In this document: positions 12,909 through 24,200 of the stretch, one piece after another | Numbering within the stretch: the stretch's first letter is position 1 | How the letters are laid out: each line of letters opens with the position of its first letter | Position numbers and translations under genes: made by a program | Origin: Nematostella vectensis | Taxonomy: Eukaryota; Cnidaria; Anthozoa; Actiniaria; Edwardsiidae | Length of the DNA: 64,000 bases | NCBI RefSeq assembly: GCF_932526225.1 | Contig: NC_064043.1 | Location: forward strand, 9,901,821-9,965,820 | Direction of reading: 5' to 3' | Notes under the pieces: model-generated | What the model saw: only the letters and a program-made list of their open reading frames with translations | Database searches by the model: none | What the model was told of the DNA's origin: nothing

Positions 12909-14582
12909 GACTAAAGCTGTTATTCTATTCCTGCTAAAAATCCGAAGCAGAGACAGTCACATGCATCGTTTGTATTCAATAGTAATACGAATGTTAGTAG
13001 AACCTTAAAGGATAATTTATGTGAAAAAAGAGCGTTCTTTGAAACTTTGTGAAAGTTTTGTGCTTATCAAAGATAGTATAATTCTTAAGGGAAAGAAAGG
13101 ATAGTATAATTCTTTATAAACGTTTTATAAAACCTTTTCTAACTTTTTCGGTAAAGTAAAAAGGCCTTCTTTTATTATGAAGATTGCTTACCTTTTACAA
13201 GAAAAGGGCAAATGTCTTCAGGATTGAGCAGCAAACACGTCTTTCCTATCCTAAACAAAGTTCGACGCTACGACGAAAGGGTTGTTATGCAATTTCTCAA
13301 AACTCTCACGTAATCTCAAGACAGTCGTCTCACTCCTTTCTTTGCCCATCCACACTTTCTTTTAAAAAAAATGTTTAAAAAACGAAAAGGAAACTGCCCG
13401 GTTATGCAAACGAAAATTAAGGCTAATTTCTTTGCCCAAGGAATTCTCTTAGCATTTGCTAGACACTGCACCTGTTACAGCGGCTATCTGAAGATTTCGC
13501 GAGGTATATCAAGCTCATATTACACTGCCTCGCTATTTGCCGGCGGGCGGCCAATTAACACGTCCTTTAAGGACACACTACAGAACTAGCTCATCAATAG
13601 ATAATAAGTTTAACCCACGAGCGGGTATTTAGTTCAAGTGTTTTAAAGTATTGTGACAAATGTGTATCAAATAAATCTTCTACTCGAATAAGATTGTCAT
13701 GTATGTTACACACTTGCGAGATCCTGAGGATTGGATTTCAATGAATAGTCATTATATAATTTATTTTTTGTAAAAACAATTTAATTCGTTTCACGTTATA
13801 ACAATATTTAGAGATCGTCGGGCATGTTTTGTGTCGATAACACAAATGCATCCATTGTTCTTGCTGCTATTTTAGTTAATATTTAATTTGGGTACTATAT
13901 GATTACAATCAATGGTCTATTTAGACCAAGCATACTGATTAATTATTTACCTCTTCAAAATCGAACAATGTCTTATTGAAGGAAATAAAATTGGGATAAT
14001 TTATTAACAAAAGGGGGTACCCAAAGACCATATTCTACCAAATATATTCTCGGAAGGGAAGTTGTGTAAACATTTAAAATCACAAGCGGCTGAAATATTG
14101 GAAGCTTTTAAATCAGTCTCCTGGGATTTTCGAACCCAGACATTTTACGTCTCAAAAGATATCTTAAAATATTCGAATACCAGTTTTTGCGCTAGCATTA
14201 AAAAAAAAAAAAACTGGGGCCAATTTAAAGAAATCTGACGCACATTTTTTTTTCAGCTAGAAAAACCGAAGCAATATTAACAAGGTACAATTAAAATATA
14301 CTGCTTTGTGTTGAAGGCGTTGACAAACCCCCCACTAGACGAAATAAATCAAAGGGCTCTGTGAGGCAACTCGTGAATGCAAATTTGTTTTTCTAGTTAT
14401 TTTCTTGTGTGCAAAAAAAAAAACATATGCAGGATTAATTTTGAACAAAGGATGAACACATCCAAGATGCTGGGAGTACATAACAATTTCCTTTCTTTTC
14501 GATGTGATGAAACACCAAGAACAGTTTGATTATTTATTATTATCATAAAAAGTAAAGAAAAAAAGGAAAAAACAATTAGACG
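12909..14582. other. intergenic, no gene recognised
   Basis: This AT-rich stretch lies upstream of the CUB gene start and should hold its promoter and 5' UTR. Two small overlapping ORFs (13184-13589, 64 and 72 residues) show no family resemblance or splice context and are not called. I see no repeat family I can name. Confidence 0.5.
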
Positions 14583-14655
14583 TCACAAGTAGGGATCGAA
14601 CCTCCGGTCTCTGACGTCTTAGACAAACGACAGAACAACTATACCACCGAGGCAT
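14583..14655 (-). repeat. tRNA-like sequence, probably a SINE head
   Basis: On the minus strand a GCCTCGGTGGTATAGTTGTT start carries an A-box-like TGGTATAGTTG, and about 40 bases on is a perfect B box, GGTTCGATCCC. The T arm pairs in 4 of 5 positions, but no matching acceptor stem is present. It is therefore better read as a tRNA-derived SINE promoter or tRNA pseudogene than a working tRNA. Bases 14656-15398 hold no recognisable gene. Confidence 0.6.
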
Positions 14656-15398
14656 TGCCGAAGTAACCTATGAGTAAAATTAGTTTTTATCCTAATTGGT
14701 ATCTCACCGTTCGAACTGCTTTTGCTAGCATGTCAAATTTCGCCCTATTCTCTCCGGAAACAGAAGTTAAATACCCGACATAATATTAATCAAGCTACAG
14801 TCATATGTATTTTAAGCATGTCAACATTCTAGAAATTCGCAAAATCGTTATTGATCGTTTCTTGATGAATAAGCGTGCTTGAACGAGTTTTGTTTGATAT
14901 TTAGCACTTAATTTATAAAAAAAGAATTATGGAAAAAACTTATGAAAGTCCATACTATTTTTTTTTTACCTGCAAACAGAGGCTTTCTTTTATTGCCCTG
15001 CAAAGAAAGGCCCTGCTAACAGAGGCTTTTCCCTTGTGTTTCTCTGACTTTAAAAGTCGCAGCTTTGGCTATCCACCCTTTCAGCACAAAATCACTCTTT
15101 CAGCAAAAATTCAAACAAATAATGCGAAAACCCAGAGATGCGAATCTTCAAGTACTAGAAGAAGGAGAATTAAAAGCTTTGCTAGCATTTTACTTGTTTT
15201 GTAAACTAACAACTTGAATTGGACTGAACCGTAGAAGATCGATTGACGTCAGTGACGAAGGCGCATGCGCACGCTCAACCCACATCGAAGACTTTTCTGT
15301 AAAAAAAAACTAGGTTATATATACTTTATGGCTATATCATGTAATGGCCGTAGCGGTCACAGGTCGATGACATGGCTCTTTTCAAGAGACCATGATAT

Positions 15399-16478
15399 AA
15401 GAGAACGAATCCCCGTGGCCCATGATAACGTCCATGAAAGCTATTTTTAGATTGCGCGAGCTTGTCAATCATAGCATCCATATATGGTTCATCGCGCCAT
15501 ATTTGGTTATTGATTAGCGCGAGCTATAGTACATTTTCCCAATTTTTTCCCTCTGCACTTCTTGACTTCGTTCGCTACCTGTTTTTATCCTTTTAGCTGC
15601 TTCTCATAGCTCATGATTACAATGCTACTTGTAGGATGGTGTCCTGGTATCTGTTAAGTTATCTAATGTTAAGTTATCTAAATGTTACATAAATATTGAA
15701 CGGGAAGACGTCGGGGAAACTGCGAGTTTGGAGTTCATTCAAAATGCATCAGGCCGACTCCTAAATTTTTTTTTTTCTCTTCAATACGGTGAGATGAAAA
15801 ACTTAGGCATTTTCAGTCTATGTTATGTATTTAAATACAAGAAGGCCTTTATTTTTCTTTGATTTACAATATTTTTAGATGTTGAATTCTTCACGCAAAT
15901 GTTCAGAAATCATGTCACTCAAGAAACCCTTGTCACCGGAATAAGATTTACTTCATTATGGAGACTTGAAATCTTTTATTTGTGAAATACCTGCCTTAAT
16001 TACCACAATATCGGTGTGAATATAATGGTATTAAGTTCTGGATGTATCGTTTTCATTAAAAGGGAATTGGAAGAGAACTGTAAGTTGTAAACACAGATTT
16101 ATGATTGATTGTTGTTTTACTTATAATTTGCGAATCAGCCGTGAAAATTTTTACTGGGGAAATTGATCCCCGAGCCTAAAATCACGCACTCTATGCATTT
16201 CATTGTCCGAGAAACGGTTGATTGGATCCAGCGTACGCTATGGAAGATCATTTTCACAGCGTTTGTAAAAAAGGATGGTTTTTTGGTCAAAAAGATTTCC
16301 ATAACAACCTCTGCCGGTTCACATCGCTCAAGATGTGATCGCGCGTTTGACTCATGTTGCTAGAAACGTGAGCGCTAACCAATCAGAGGCGTATCTAAAA
16401 ATAACTGCTTGTTCTAAAAATAGCTTTCACGGACGTCATCATTGGAACATACCCTAATACGGGGGATTCGTTCTCTTA
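15399..16478. mobile_element. about 1.1 kb non-autonomous element with about 60-bp TIRs
   Basis: The left arm begins AAGAGAACGAATCCCCGTG and continues through AACGTCCATGAAAGCTATTT. The right arm is its reverse complement (AAATAGCTTTCACGGACGTC, ending GGGGGATTCGTTCTCTTA). The interior has only short ORFs without family resemblance. The target duplication is not clear. Confidence 0.75.
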
Positions 16479-16866
16479 CATCTTGCTCTCTTGCTCTTTT
16501 ATAGTACTTAACTTTAACCGGTAGTTGGTCACCGGAAGTTTACAGGAAGATCTAAAAATTGCTGTGTTTCGAAAGCACAGAAAGACCACAAAAAGTTTAC
16601 GGATGATCGATCCAACGATCTGACGATCGAGTGACACAGAAGTCCCTCCAATAACTCGTAAATGCTTTGCAAGCATTCATGAGTTAAAAATATATATATA
16701 TAATAGCCCTTAACACAGGGGGCCCAGGCTAGCAGCTTACCAAGGGCTGACTCTGCGTGTCCTTTTTGATGTAAATCACAATGAAGTTTTATCAAATATT
16801 CGGATAACGTCTGATTGTCTATATTTTTTGATAAACTATAGCAAACCGTCTAGACCTAAATAAAGC

Positions 16867-16916
<50 letters not shown>

Positions 16917-19055
16917 GTAATAATAATAAAAATAAAAATAAAAATAATAATAATAATAACAATAATAATAAAAATAATAATAATAATGGTTTATTACCAG
17001 CGTATCCACTTATAAAAGGCTCATCTGGTATGAAAATATAACTAAAAACCTTATGAGTAGCGTTACCTATTTGCCTATCTACACTATGTATTTTATGTAC
17101 ATATATGCATGGTATCTATAGATTTACGCTCGGTCTTTAAGAAAATTCTTGCAAAGGTTACAGAAATGCTTTAGTCAGTACAGTTCCTAATGGGGGCTGG
17201 TAATGAGTTAAACAGTTTTGCTCATGAGTGCTGGAAGGTGTTCGCTAGGGGTAGAGTAACTAATCTGGTGGCTGCAGAAGATTATAAGTTTCGGGTAGGT
17301 CTAGCTATTTCAAGTTTCAAGTAAGAAGGCCAGTTAAAAGAGTACATAGCTCTAAAAGTGTTTCTAAGTAGTGAGTCATCTCTTAATTCATGTAAAGGTA
17401 GCCATCCAAGATTTAGAAGGTCTGATTTGCTGTTGACATATCAACACAAAACTGGTGGCCGCAAACTGGGTGTGCTGTAAACGATCAAGATGTATTCAGG
17501 TAAAAGATTAAAAACAGTGTCACAATAGCAGAGTTTTGATATCACAAGAGATTCAACTAAGTGTTTTCTAAGTTTAAAGGCAGTGAAGTCTTTTGTGTCT
17601 TTTTCAGCACCCAGAGCGATGCGTAGCAGCTTTTACTTGTTTCTTTAACATGTCCATAGCAAAGCATAGCAGCTTTTACTTGGTTTTGTTCATAGCAAAG
17701 ATTAGAAGCTTTTACTTGTTTCTTAACGTGTTCACAGCAAAGCATACTAACCCATATGATCATGATAATTGATTCTCACCTTCTACCCATTATCAAGAAA
17801 GCTATTATCCCATAGATTTCAAAAGGAGGTGACACTGGGACACTTGAAAGGGTTAGGTCTAAAGTAGTGATTCACTTACTTTGTGGGACGGGTATTATTT
17901 TTTACTGTGTTGTGAAGCGATAAAAACTCTGTATTCTACTAAAAACTAAAACTTGTGAGATAATAAGCCACAAAGAAAATGAATAATTATACTACCCTTG
18001 CATTATTGTTTTAACAAGAATTATTTTTAATTTTACACAAATCACAATTTCTTCTTCTGACTTCTTGTCACCTGATGCTGTAATTTGTAATTCCTCACCA
18101 CAGACACTAAACTCTGTCATGCAAAAGTGTTTGGGCTCGGAAGCAGCTGCTTATAGCATATAGCAGCTTTCCACGGGGTATCTCTTGCTGACAAAAAAAA
18201 AAACAACGAAAATGGGAGAGAAAAGAGACGCAGCACAGATAATCGACACAATCCGTACAATTGCATATAGAGGTGGTTTGAACTGTATCAATAGGAGACT
18301 TGCGCTAAGAGATCACATGACTTATTGGGTGGCATATTTGCCCACGCTCAGGCTTTAAGTGGCAAAATAGCAACAACAAAAAGCAAATTATTTAGCACTA
18401 ACGAATAAAGCAAGAAAGATTTTTCTCAGAAAGGCTTTACAGTATTTTTCGTTGTTCTTTGGTGAGATGGGGGCAGTTCATTCTGTGTTTATTTATTTGG
18501 AAATAAAATGTGAGACATATTATATGTATCCTGTATCCATTTACTACCAAAAGAAAAAACTCTTGGGGTATGAAGATTACAGTATCTCTGACTGGGAAGC
18601 ATGGGAGCTTTGCAGTAATGCTTACTTTTAGATGGTTACCTATTAATTTCATTTTATGTTTTCACCAGTCTTCTCCTGTGTTCATCTTTTTCATTTTATA
18701 CTATTTTACTATTTTTCTCTTTTAGAGCTTCTCTCATTTTTTAGATTGCTTTGTGGTAAGCAGCCCACCAATACCCCCTAACATGTTTTACGTATAAATC
18801 ACCACTTTTTCATATTCTAAATACAGTTGTGGGCTTTACTAAAATAGGATGAAGTCAAGAAAAGTGGGAGGGAATTTGGAAAGCTAGGTTGAGGTTGACA
18901 GATAATTGTTTTATGTAACACTGATCTTAAAATCTTTAACAAACCTATAGGCATGGAGAGGTGGAAAGGAGATAGTGTTTACAAACACTGTTAATGTTCT
19001 AGGAAGACACCACCACTACACTAGCCTATCAGCTTGCTAGAGCCCATAGAGCTAC
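16479..19055. other. intergenic, low-complexity and repeat remnants
   Basis: An (AAT)n microsatellite occupies about 16867-16988. The sequence after it (16989-17560) could be a LINE tail on the minus strand, because such tails end in simple repeats, but I see no coding remnant to prove it. Three imperfect 35-45-bp units sharing AGCAGCTTTTACTTG lie at 17623-17745. The mtIF3 3' UTR should lie just below 19056. No other gene is recognised. Confidence 0.5.
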
Positions 19056-19913
19056 TTATGCAGTCTCAGAACCATCACCTTGTGTTTGCGCCTTGGACTG
19101 TTGACTGACTGGTTTCAGGGTGCACCTCAACACCAAGGATCCAACAGATTTTGGCTGGCCGTCCAACACTCCAACCTCTTTGACACCATCAACAACTTTT
19201 TTCACAATCTCTAGCTTTTCTTCATCACTTATCTTATGATAAGGCTTCCTGGAAATCGAGAGTTTCACAGAAAAACCATGTTCCAGGAAACCATGTATTT
19301 TTTTGGTTTTCCATTGCAGATCTTGTGGTGCTATATGGCCTGTAATGGTAAGCTCCTTTACCTTGTTGCCTTGTGGAGAATGCTTGTGTTTCTTCTCTGC
19401 ATCGTACAAAGTTTTCCTGGAATACATTCGGCACACAGCAGCTCTGGTGCCCTTCTGGTTTTGTAACTCTACCAATTCGAGTTGTTTATCCTTTGCAGCC
19501 TGCAAAGCCTGTTGCAGGGGTATAGTCGCAAGTTTGTTACCATCTTCGTCTATAAGAACAACAGTTCTTGCTCTAATCTTTTCGTTTCTCGGCTGCTCAT
19601 GCAGACTTCTACTGCAGACTGTTCCACCAAGAGACAGGAATGCTCTCTGCTGTTCTCCATTCTTAAGAGATCGGACAATAACCTGTTTAGCACTCAAATA
19701 AGACAATCCAGCAAATATCGACAGATCCTTCCTCAGTAGTCTTATAGGTGGAGTAAGTTCTCGAGTGGAAACTGCCCGCGTAGTTTGTTGAAGCAGACAA
19801 GACGCACTTGACTGTGATTTCAAAATGGCGGCCACCCCAGCTCGTTGTCCACAAAAAGACTTGGTAAAGAATTGAATCCTGTACCTCACGATGCCTAGCG
19901 TTTTTTCCATCAC
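19056..19913 (-). CDS. MTIF3: mitochondrial translation initiation factor IF3
   Basis: One uninterrupted 285-residue ORF. IF3 binds the small mitochondrial ribosomal subunit, keeps the subunits apart and helps place the initiator tRNA. Residues 1 to about 105 are basic and hydroxylated, as in a mitochondrial targeting region plus extension. The IF3 N domain covers about 112-180, including VVLIDEDGNKLATIPLQQAL and a C/RMYSRKTLYDAEKK segment like the CKIMDYGKY block of bacterial IF3. The C domain covers about 184-266, with KELTITGHIAPQDLQWKTKK and later KISDEEKLEIVKKVVDGV. Length is close to vertebrate MTIF3 (about 278). The start is the first of two adjacent methionines. The lack of introns stands out among intron-rich neighbours; a retrocopy or intron loss is possible. 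Confidence 0.93.
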   Translation of the reverse strand: MMEKTLGIVRYRIQFFTKSFCGQRAGVAAILKSQSSASCLLQQTTRAVSTRELTPPIRLLRKDLSIFAGLSYLSAKQVIVRSLKNGEQQRAFLSLGGTVCSRSLHEQPRNEKIRARTVVLIDEDGNKLATIPLQQALQAAKDKQLELVELQNQKGTRAAVCRMYSRKTLYDAEKKHKHSPQGNKVKELTITGHIAPQDLQWKTKKIHGFLEHGFSVKLSISRKPYHKISDEEKLEIVKKVVDGVKEVGVLDGQPKSVGSLVLRCTLKPVSQQSKAQTQGDGSETA

Positions 19914-21231
19914 CTCATACTATTCGATGTGTGCGATAACAGTGTATTCAGAAAATATAACCCTACTTTCCCGCGTTTCTATGCTGGATCAAGTCACTCG
20001 TTCGACTTTTTCGGTTTGACCGAGTCCCTGCTCTCCTTTCCACAGGAAACCCAGCACAAGAATTTTTCAAATAATCGTAAAAGGTGACCTGCTCTAAGTA
20101 ACAACAACAAAAAGCAACTAATTAAGCACTAACGAGTCAGCCAGGAGTTTTTTTTTGTCAGTAAGGGCTTTCTTTTATTGAAATATATTATTGTGTCATC
20201 GCTCTCTGGCGTGATGGGCGCAACAATTTTTTGTGTTTTATTTGCCACCCCAAAAGTCACGTGATTCTTAGAGCCTCTTAGGTGAGGCGCTTACTGCTGC
20301 TTATATGCAAGAGGCGCTTATTTTAAAATCTTTTAGCAAGGAGTAAAAATCATCAAAGAACTGAACCAAACGCTTCGTTACTTCCCTCCTCTTTTTCATT
20401 AAAATTTGCAAGTACAGAAGAACATGTTTATCTGGTAAGTACAAACACACTACAAAGTTGATTTTTACATAGATCAGGCAGATTTCAGAATCTGTGAATT
20501 CACTAGATTTTCTCTTCAAATCTTGCAGTCTGTGTGATTCACAAAAGATAGCCTGCTAGCTGGCCCTTCAGTGGGTTTATTAGGAAATCGATAACAATGA
20601 TTTCAGAATAAACCAACTGAGAGCTACACAAAAGATGGCAGATCCACAAACCAAACCTTTGCAGCCCACACCACAACTCTTAAATAACTCTAAATCAACA
20701 TTTAAAAAATATTATTTTTGATTCTAAAAGAATAAGCAAATAATCTTATTTACAAGAATATTATTTAATAATTCTTGAAATATTGTTTTAGAAGGGAATA
20801 TAAAAAATTTGTTAGTTATTGGAGGGTTCAAACTTATCCCTACATTAGGGATAGAAACACCATTCCTATCCAACTTATAATGAAAGGTGCACTTGCTTCA
20901 TTGCAAAACTGTTACTGGAGAAAGTTTTTTGGAAAATTCTTGGGGTCCAAGGGTTAAATCCGCAAATTAAACCATCAGCGGGTATTTTGTAGTTATTTTG
21001 TATATATATTGGTAAATTAGTAGTATTTGGGGGGGGGGGGGGGTCCAAAAAACTTTGGGGTCTAAGACTTGACTACAAATTTTCCGTGTTCGCGAATTTT
21101 CCTGTCGCGAATTTTTCAACATTTACTGTAGCTGTAAGTTTCTATATTTGGTTATTTTGGGAGGTATTAACTTTTTAAGGTCTGATGGACCCCTGTAATA
21201 TACCCCTTCCCCCCCCCCCCTCAGTTGGGTT
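19914..21231. other. intergenic between MTIF3 and AASDHPPT
   Basis: This stretch should hold the MTIF3 promoter and the AASDHPPT 3' UTR. A G-run lies at about 21031-21044 and a C-run near 21210-21220. A motif CACAGGAAACCCA near 20042 also occurs in both orientations beside the gypsy insertion at 27853-27975, which hints at a dispersed repeat. The small ORFs at 20301-20519 and 20775-20957 show no family resemblance. Confidence 0.5.
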
Positions 21232-24200
21232 CTATTGTTTAAAAGTTTCCTTTTTCTGGAGGTATACATCCCAGTCCTTTTCATCTGACTCCTGCCATGG
21301 GATCCCTGTGCATATTACTTCTTTGAAGTTAAGTTGTTGAAATGATGGTGCAGATTTCCTATAAAAAGAGGAAGTAAATAATAACCAAGCTACTAGTAAA
21401 GGAAATAAGTGACTACAAAGATAAACCCAAAGCCCAAACCAAAGATTGAAAGGTGTGAATAAAATGAAACACACAATACCAATCAAACAGATGGGAATAA
21501 GCCTGAAATAAGCTGGGTTAAATGTATTCCCCAGCCTTGTCGCAGGCATTCTTACTGGGTGTCATGATATTATGCAACGCTTCGCTCACACTAGTAATAT
21601 AGAACTAAATCGTTAGAGATTAATCACGCAATATTATTGTAATATGAAACTTTTGAGTAATTAATTTAATTAAATAAAATAATTTAATAATAATAATAAG
21701 TAAATAATTTAATTAAAATTCTCTCTCTCTTGACTACATGCGCTCGCATCAACACACAATGCTACAGCCTGACAATTATACCCAATATATTGATTAAATA
21801 AAGACTGCAAATCATTACATGGTGCCAAGAAGTGGGATAGAACATCAACAAGAGCGCACAGCAAGCCGGTAAGTGGCAAAAGAAGAATAAAGACAAAGAA
21901 TAGCGAAAACGTATTGTGTAATCGAACCGTAACATAATCGGGCTATTTTGATAACTAGATTAAAATCTTTAATTCGCGCTTCCTTTTATGGCAGTGAGGC
22001 TGGTACCTGGTACTGTACTATTCACACTGTAATCAGATATTGTCTTTTATGTTCAAGCTAGTGCTAGCGAACGGACTTTGAGTTAACGCGTCTATATATT
22101 ATAGTCTATTTTCCTTTTCTTTACAAAGAAAGAAAGTGGTGCCACATCTAGAAGAAGCGGACTCCGTGACCTCGCTCCAGTCAATTACGCGGCTTTGGAC
22201 GCTGGTTTAGATGATTTAGATTTTGAATTCGGGGGCGGGTCGGCAAGGAGCCTAGGACTCTTAAAGCAAAGACCGCAGAACAAGGCGCTAGACCGAAGAC
22301 CCTGGCCGTTGGTGGGATAAAAAAGCCCAAGGTGACACAAAGCGACATCCTGGAGCTTTCCCGGCAGGTCGAGAGCCTGCTTGAGGAGAACCGCCGACTG
22401 GAAGAGCTAGCCGGATCGCCATCTTCTCGCTCCGCGCGGAAGGAAATGAGAGCGGTCAAGTCCGACTTCACGATCAAGGACCTGCGTTCAGTAGCGAACA
22501 TTGAGAAAAAAGTGAGGCGCAATATGGCGGGTAGGCGCAGAGAGCAGTGGTTGCTCAAGCGACTCGAGCGACGAAACGTCGGACGACGAGCATTCAGAGA
22601 GACGGCGAAGAATAGGTGAACAGTCGCGCAAGCTTAAGTCCGGTAAAATGGCAAAAGTCTCTTCTCGCGTTGTCTCGCCGCAGGTTTGGCCGTACAGCGA
22701 GCTTAATCTTAGCTATGTAGCCAAAGACGTGAAGTACGACGATCTTACATTAAAGGAATTCGTAGCGGGTTACTCTAACATATTGTTGAGGGCTCGCCTT
22801 TCATCCCAAGAAAAAAAGGCTCGGATAGCCCATTTACCGAGGCTCATGTATTTGGCCTTACAATTTGAGTGGGCAGCAGTGCGCGATTTCCATGCGGCTG
22901 TTCTAGTGGAAACCGAACGAGGTCAACTATCCTTTCAGGATTCGTTCGGGCACATTGAGCAGTGTGTTTTTCTAGGGCGCGCAAAGGCGGATCGTGCGCA
23001 GTCGAGGAAGGCGATGGGTTAGGGGCAAAAGCCCGCGTTGTTTTGCCGGGAGTTCAACCGCGGTCGCTGTGCAGAGGGAGGAGACCATTCGGGATTAATC
23101 AAGGGGAGTCCCAGCAGCACATCTGCGCAGCGTGTTTGACAACGAACAAGACTGTTATGCGGCACGTAGAGTCCTCACCCGAGTGCCCTCTTAAGAAGGA
23201 GAAAGGCCCAGCAAATGTCGGTTCTCAGGCCTGACTCGACAAGGATCGTTCACCTTCAATCACGGATTATGGCTTTCAGGGCGCTTATACTTTAGCTGAG
23301 GATTATTCGTGTTCTCACGTGCTGGACCGTGACCTTGGAATTATGCCGGACTCAGGACTTTATCAGGACTCAGGACTTTTTCAAGACTCAGGACTTTCTC
23401 AAGACTCAGGACTTTATCAGGAATTTTGCCAGGATTCAGTAAGTTTTTATCAGGACTCAGAGATTAGTGACATCGTGCAAGACTTTGGACCACATGACTC
23501 TGAACCATCTTGTTTTTCTTCCGGTCATTTCATTGGACTACATGAGACGGTCATACGGGACGGGCTGCCTAATTATCGAGGAGCTCGGGTACCGGTGATT
23601 TCTAATTTACGGGTTCCAGTTTGGCGAGAAAAGCTTTGTTGTTATCAGGACGCGCAATTATGCGATCTCTTGGAATTCGGTTTTCCAGTGAATTATGACT
23701 ATGTTGTTCATGGGTTTTCGGTAGGCGACGGTGCCGGTAATCACGCCGGAGCCATGCCATTTGAACCGGCCGTTTCTTCGTATTTACGGGACGACCTCAG
23801 GGCCCGAACGGTAGCTGGACCTTTTGACGGATGTCTATATATTATAGTCTATTTTCCTTTCCCACCCTCCCACCTAACAGTGGGCTGAGAAGTCTATTGG
23901 TTGTTTTCAGTACAGCTTTCACCATTTTTAGTGTATTATCTTTCAATAAACTTCTCATTGTGCCAAACTCATGCTTGTGTTGTCTAGTATTTTTACTGCG
24001 AGAATTAGTGCAAACGATGGGTTTACGCCTCCCAACATGAACTGGGAAGCCAAAGACATCCCAGATGAATTTAGAAGGTTCAAACAATATTGCAACCTAG
24101 TTTTTGACGGGCCATTCTCCAAAAAACCGGATACCGAGAGAGCTTTGTACCTCTTATTGTGGATAGGCCGTAAGGGGGTAGACATTTATAATAGTTTTGT

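Noticed and set aside
14583..14655. A functional tRNA gene
   Set aside because: The B box is perfect, but no acceptor stem pairs and the T arm has a mismatch, so a SINE head or pseudogene is the better reading.
19236..19739. Plus-strand ORFs of 76-132 residues
   Set aside because: They are antisense shadows of the MTIF3 coding sequence.
21232..21549. A 105-residue ORF with two hydrophobic stretches that looks like a small membrane protein
   Set aside because: Its last 41 residues are the terminal exon of AASDHPPT. The hydrophobic part is intron read-through upstream of the acceptor at 21359.
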